Shown in pieces: positions 5,511 to 7,344 of a stretch of DNA of 7,344 bases. Origin of the DNA: Acidobacteriaceae bacterium (GTDB lineage Bacteria; Acidobacteriota; Terriglobia; Terriglobales; Acidobacteriaceae); assembly GCA_003165455.1 (NCBI GenBank), contig PLUJ01000230.1:7386-14729 (forward strand), written 5' to 3'. Under the pieces are notes generated by a model, which did not search any database, was not told where the DNA came from, and was given only the letters and a program-made list of their open reading frames with translations. A program made the position numbers and the translations under genes. The number at the start of each line of letters is the position of its first letter. The first letter of the stretch is position 1.

Positions 5511-6911
5511 ATGGCGCGAGCCGCAAGAGTGGATCAGCAACCGGCGACCGGGACCACGCTGGTCCTCATGGTCGGGCTGGGGGTTGCGTTCCTGTTGTTC
5601 ATGGCGTTCTTGAACGTGGTCAAGAACGGCAATCTGCTGAATGATTCCAATCTTCTCTATGCTGCGCTTATCTTTTATTGTGGCGCCGGCACTCTTTATC
5701 TGGGCTTTGGCATCACCGGAACTCCCGCTTATATTCGCTACGCTTCCTTAGCCACGTGGGCCGGACTGCTGGCGAATACGGGCGCGGTTGCGCACCGCTG
5801 GTATGAAGCCGGACATCCCCCTTTCGCAAGCATCTACGAGATGCTGCTGATGTTCGTATGGACCTTGGCCGTCCTCACCTTGATTGCGGAGAAAAAATAT
5901 GACGTAAAAGTCATCGGCACAGTCACCATGCCGGTGGCGATCGTCGGCGTCGTGCTGATGCAATTGCTCCGCACCGAAGTGCATCCTCTTGTCCCCGCGC
6001 TGCAATCCACCTGGCTGCATGTGCACGTCACTCTGGCAATGCTCGCCTACGCCGCCTGCGCACTCAGTTTCGCGCTCGCCATGATGTTCCTCATCCAGGA
6101 CCAGGTAAAGACCGAAACCTTTCTGGCTGCGACCAGCCTATTCGGCATCGCCACCTATCTGGGCATCCTCACTCGCTTCGAGAAATGGGGCGGCCTCAGC
6201 GTAGTGGCATGGGATCCCGAACAAAAAGCCGAAGTGTTCTTGTCCAGAGGAGTCCGGCTTTATCTTGTCATTCCCGACCTTGGCTGGCTATTGCTTCTCG
6301 TCCTGGGCGCCGTGGCCGCGCCCCTAATTCTTTATTCGGTTTGGCGCAACGGCCACAACAAAGCAATGCTCGATATTGCCAATCGAGCCATGTTCCTCAG
6401 CATCTCGCTGCAGGTGCTGGCTCTGCTATTTTTCGCATTGCGCGCCCGTGACGGCCGCTACGCCTCACTCGATGTCGATGGACTTTTTCCCACCAGCCTG
6501 GCGGCGAGTCCCTTTATTCTCTCCGGTCTCGTAGGCAGCATCTTTGTTTCTCTGCTCTACCTCTTATTACTCTGGAGAAGGGAAGAGTTGCAGCGAATGT
6601 TGCCGGGCGCCGAGGAGCTTGATCGCCTTACCTACAAAACCATTGCTATCGCATTTCCCTTGCTCACTCTCATGATTGCCGCCGGCGCCTACTGGGCCAA
6701 CCGCACGTGGGGCTCTTATTGGAGCTGGGATCCAAAAGAAACTTGGGCTGCGATCACATGGCTGGTTTATGCCGGATATCTCCACATGCGCATTACTCGC
6801 GGGTGGCGTGGACGGCGCGCCGCCTACTTCGCCATCTTAGGTTTTGCCATCGTAATGTTCACCTTCTTCGGTGTGACATACTTACTGCCGGGTCTCCATG
6901 CTTATGCCTAG
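5511..6911 (+). CDS. ccsA: CcsA/ResC System II heme exporter and cytochrome c synthase subunit
   Basis: A 466-residue polytopic membrane protein that partners ResB in moving heme to the outer face and attaching it to CXXCH. The heme-binding tryptophan-rich WWD motif is clear: WGSYWSWDPKETW at 400-412. Conserved histidines expected to hold heme are visible at H95/H102 (HRWYEAGHPPF, near SIYE), H170/H172 (WLHVHVTLA) and H425 (YLHMRITRGW). About 12-13 hydrophobic segments can be counted. Compared with typical ResC/CcsA (about 300-400 residues) the stretch between the segment ending near 196 and the LDRLTYK motif at 370-376 is far longer: about 173 residues with up to four hydrophobic segments (near 203-219, 257-277, 294-312, 334-358). 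Start: the ATG at 5511 with GGAGG 5 bases ahead. It lies 75 bases after resB and its last 14 bases overlap the sensor gene, so the three form an operon. Confidence 0.94.
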   Translation: MARAARVDQQPATGTTLVLMVGLGVAFLLFMAFLNVVKNGNLLNDSNLLYAALIFYCGAGTLYLGFGITGTPAYIRYASLATWAGLLANTGAVAHRWYEAGHPPFASIYEMLLMFVWTLAVLTLIAEKKYDVKVIGTVTMPVAIVGVVLMQLLRTEVHPLVPALQSTWLHVHVTLAMLAYAACALSFALAMMFLIQDQVKTETFLAATSLFGIATYLGILTRFEKWGGLSVVAWDPEQKAEVFLSRGVRLYLVIPDLGWLLLLVLGAVAAPLILYSVWRNGHNKAMLDIANRAMFLSISLQVLALLFFALRARDGRYASLDVDGLFPTSLAASPFILSGLVGSIFVSLLYLLLLWRREELQRMLPGAEELDRLTYKTIAIAFPLLTLMIAAGAYWANRTWGSYWSWDPKETWAAITWLVYAGYLHMRITRGWRGRRAAYFAILGFAIVMFTFFGVTYLLPGLHAYA

Positions 6912-7344
6912 CCGCATTGCATCCCCGATGGCGGTCGAGTCCATTCCACCGCCGAACCCGCTTCGAGAGAACGATCTCGAAGTTGCCTCGGTTCGCATGA
7001 ATTGGCAACTCAAAGCCATCCTGCCGGTTGGTTTCGTGCTGATGGCTGGATTGCTCCTATTCACACTCGCAACCATTTCTTTGCGGGATCCGGAACGTCA
7101 TGCCGTTCTGATTCTCGCCGGTGCTGGAGCGGTCGTCATCTGCGCCGTATCCATGTTCGTCCTCGCCTATCTCGTACAGAGGCCTATGGTCGAACTGCAG
7201 GAAAAGATCGCCCAAGTAAGTAATGGCAATATGGATGTCGCTGTCAGTTTCGCTCGGCGCAATGACGAAATTGGCGATCTTGGCCGCAACTTTAATCACA
7301 TGATGCGGCAACTGCGCGAGAGCCGCCATGAGATCGAGCGCTTG
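6898..7344 (+). CDS. Membrane sensor with HAMP domain, probable histidine kinase, N-terminal 149 residues (cut by right edge)
   Basis: An open frame runs off the right edge. A polar, Pro-rich N-terminus (1-35) leads into TM1 (about 40-62), an outside loop of only about six residues (RDPERH, 63-68), and TM2 (about 69-93). A HAMP domain follows at about 94-142, with P96, an EL...I..V..GN.DV first helix and connector, and the DEIGDLGRNFNHM signature at 123-135. A coiled-coil begins after it (RESRHEIERL). In such proteins this order usually leads to a PAS and/or histidine kinase domain, but that part is outside the window; a diguanylate cyclase or phosphatase output is possible. The ATG at 6898 overlaps ccsA by 14 bases; ATGs at 6904, 6928 or 6997 are also possible and none has a good Shine-Dalgarno, so the start is uncertain and translation is probably coupled to ccsA. 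The position recalls resE behind resABCD in Bacillus, but no ResD-like regulator is seen. Confidence 0.82.
   Translation, partial: MLMPSRIASPMAVESIPPPNPLRENDLEVASVRMNWQLKAILPVGFVLMAGLLLFTLATISLRDPERHAVLILAGAGAVVICAVSMFVLAYLVQRPMVELQEKIAQVSNGNMDVAVSFARRNDEIGDLGRNFNHMMRQLRESRHEIERL

Overview
This window most likely comes from a soil or subsurface bacterium of the Acidobacteriota type, though that assignment is an inference. It rests on the moderately high GC content, the secreted multiheme cytochromes with CxxCHxxH motifs, the NHL propeller partner whose N-terminal region carries a WPxPP...R.RYL motif, and the two-gene ResB/CcsA (System II) cytochrome c assembly pair. No mobile element, RNA gene or CRISPR array was seen.

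Layout: two gene groups diverge from a 320-base control region (3676-3995). Leftward (minus strand) lie a secreted 16-heme cytochrome c (2167-3675), a secreted six-bladed NHL beta-propeller protein two bases behind it (815-2164), a 232-base spacer with its own promoter candidate and two dyads (583-814), and the first 194 residues of another secreted CxxCH cytochrome cut by the left edge (1-582). Rightward (plus strand) lie resB (3996-5435), ccsA/resC (5511-6911), and the first part of a membrane HAMP-domain sensor, probably a histidine kinase, which overlaps the end of ccsA and is cut by the right edge (6898-7344).

How they may work together: the leftward genes would supply heme-rich electron carriers outside the inner membrane, with the propeller as a scaffold or partner. 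ResB and CcsA would move heme across the membrane and attach it to the CxxCH cysteines, for which a protein needing 16 hemes per chain creates heavy demand. The sensor behind ccsA recalls the order resABC-resDE of Bacillus, where a sensor kinase is linked to cytochrome assembly.

The most striking control signals are in or near the divergent region: a perfect TGTGA-N6-TCACA dyad of the CRP/FNR type, a nested hairpin, and an 8-bp hairpin whose 3' arm is exactly the resB Shine-Dalgarno. The ccsA gene also appears to carry a membrane-rich insertion of about 130-150 residues ahead of its WWD heme motif.
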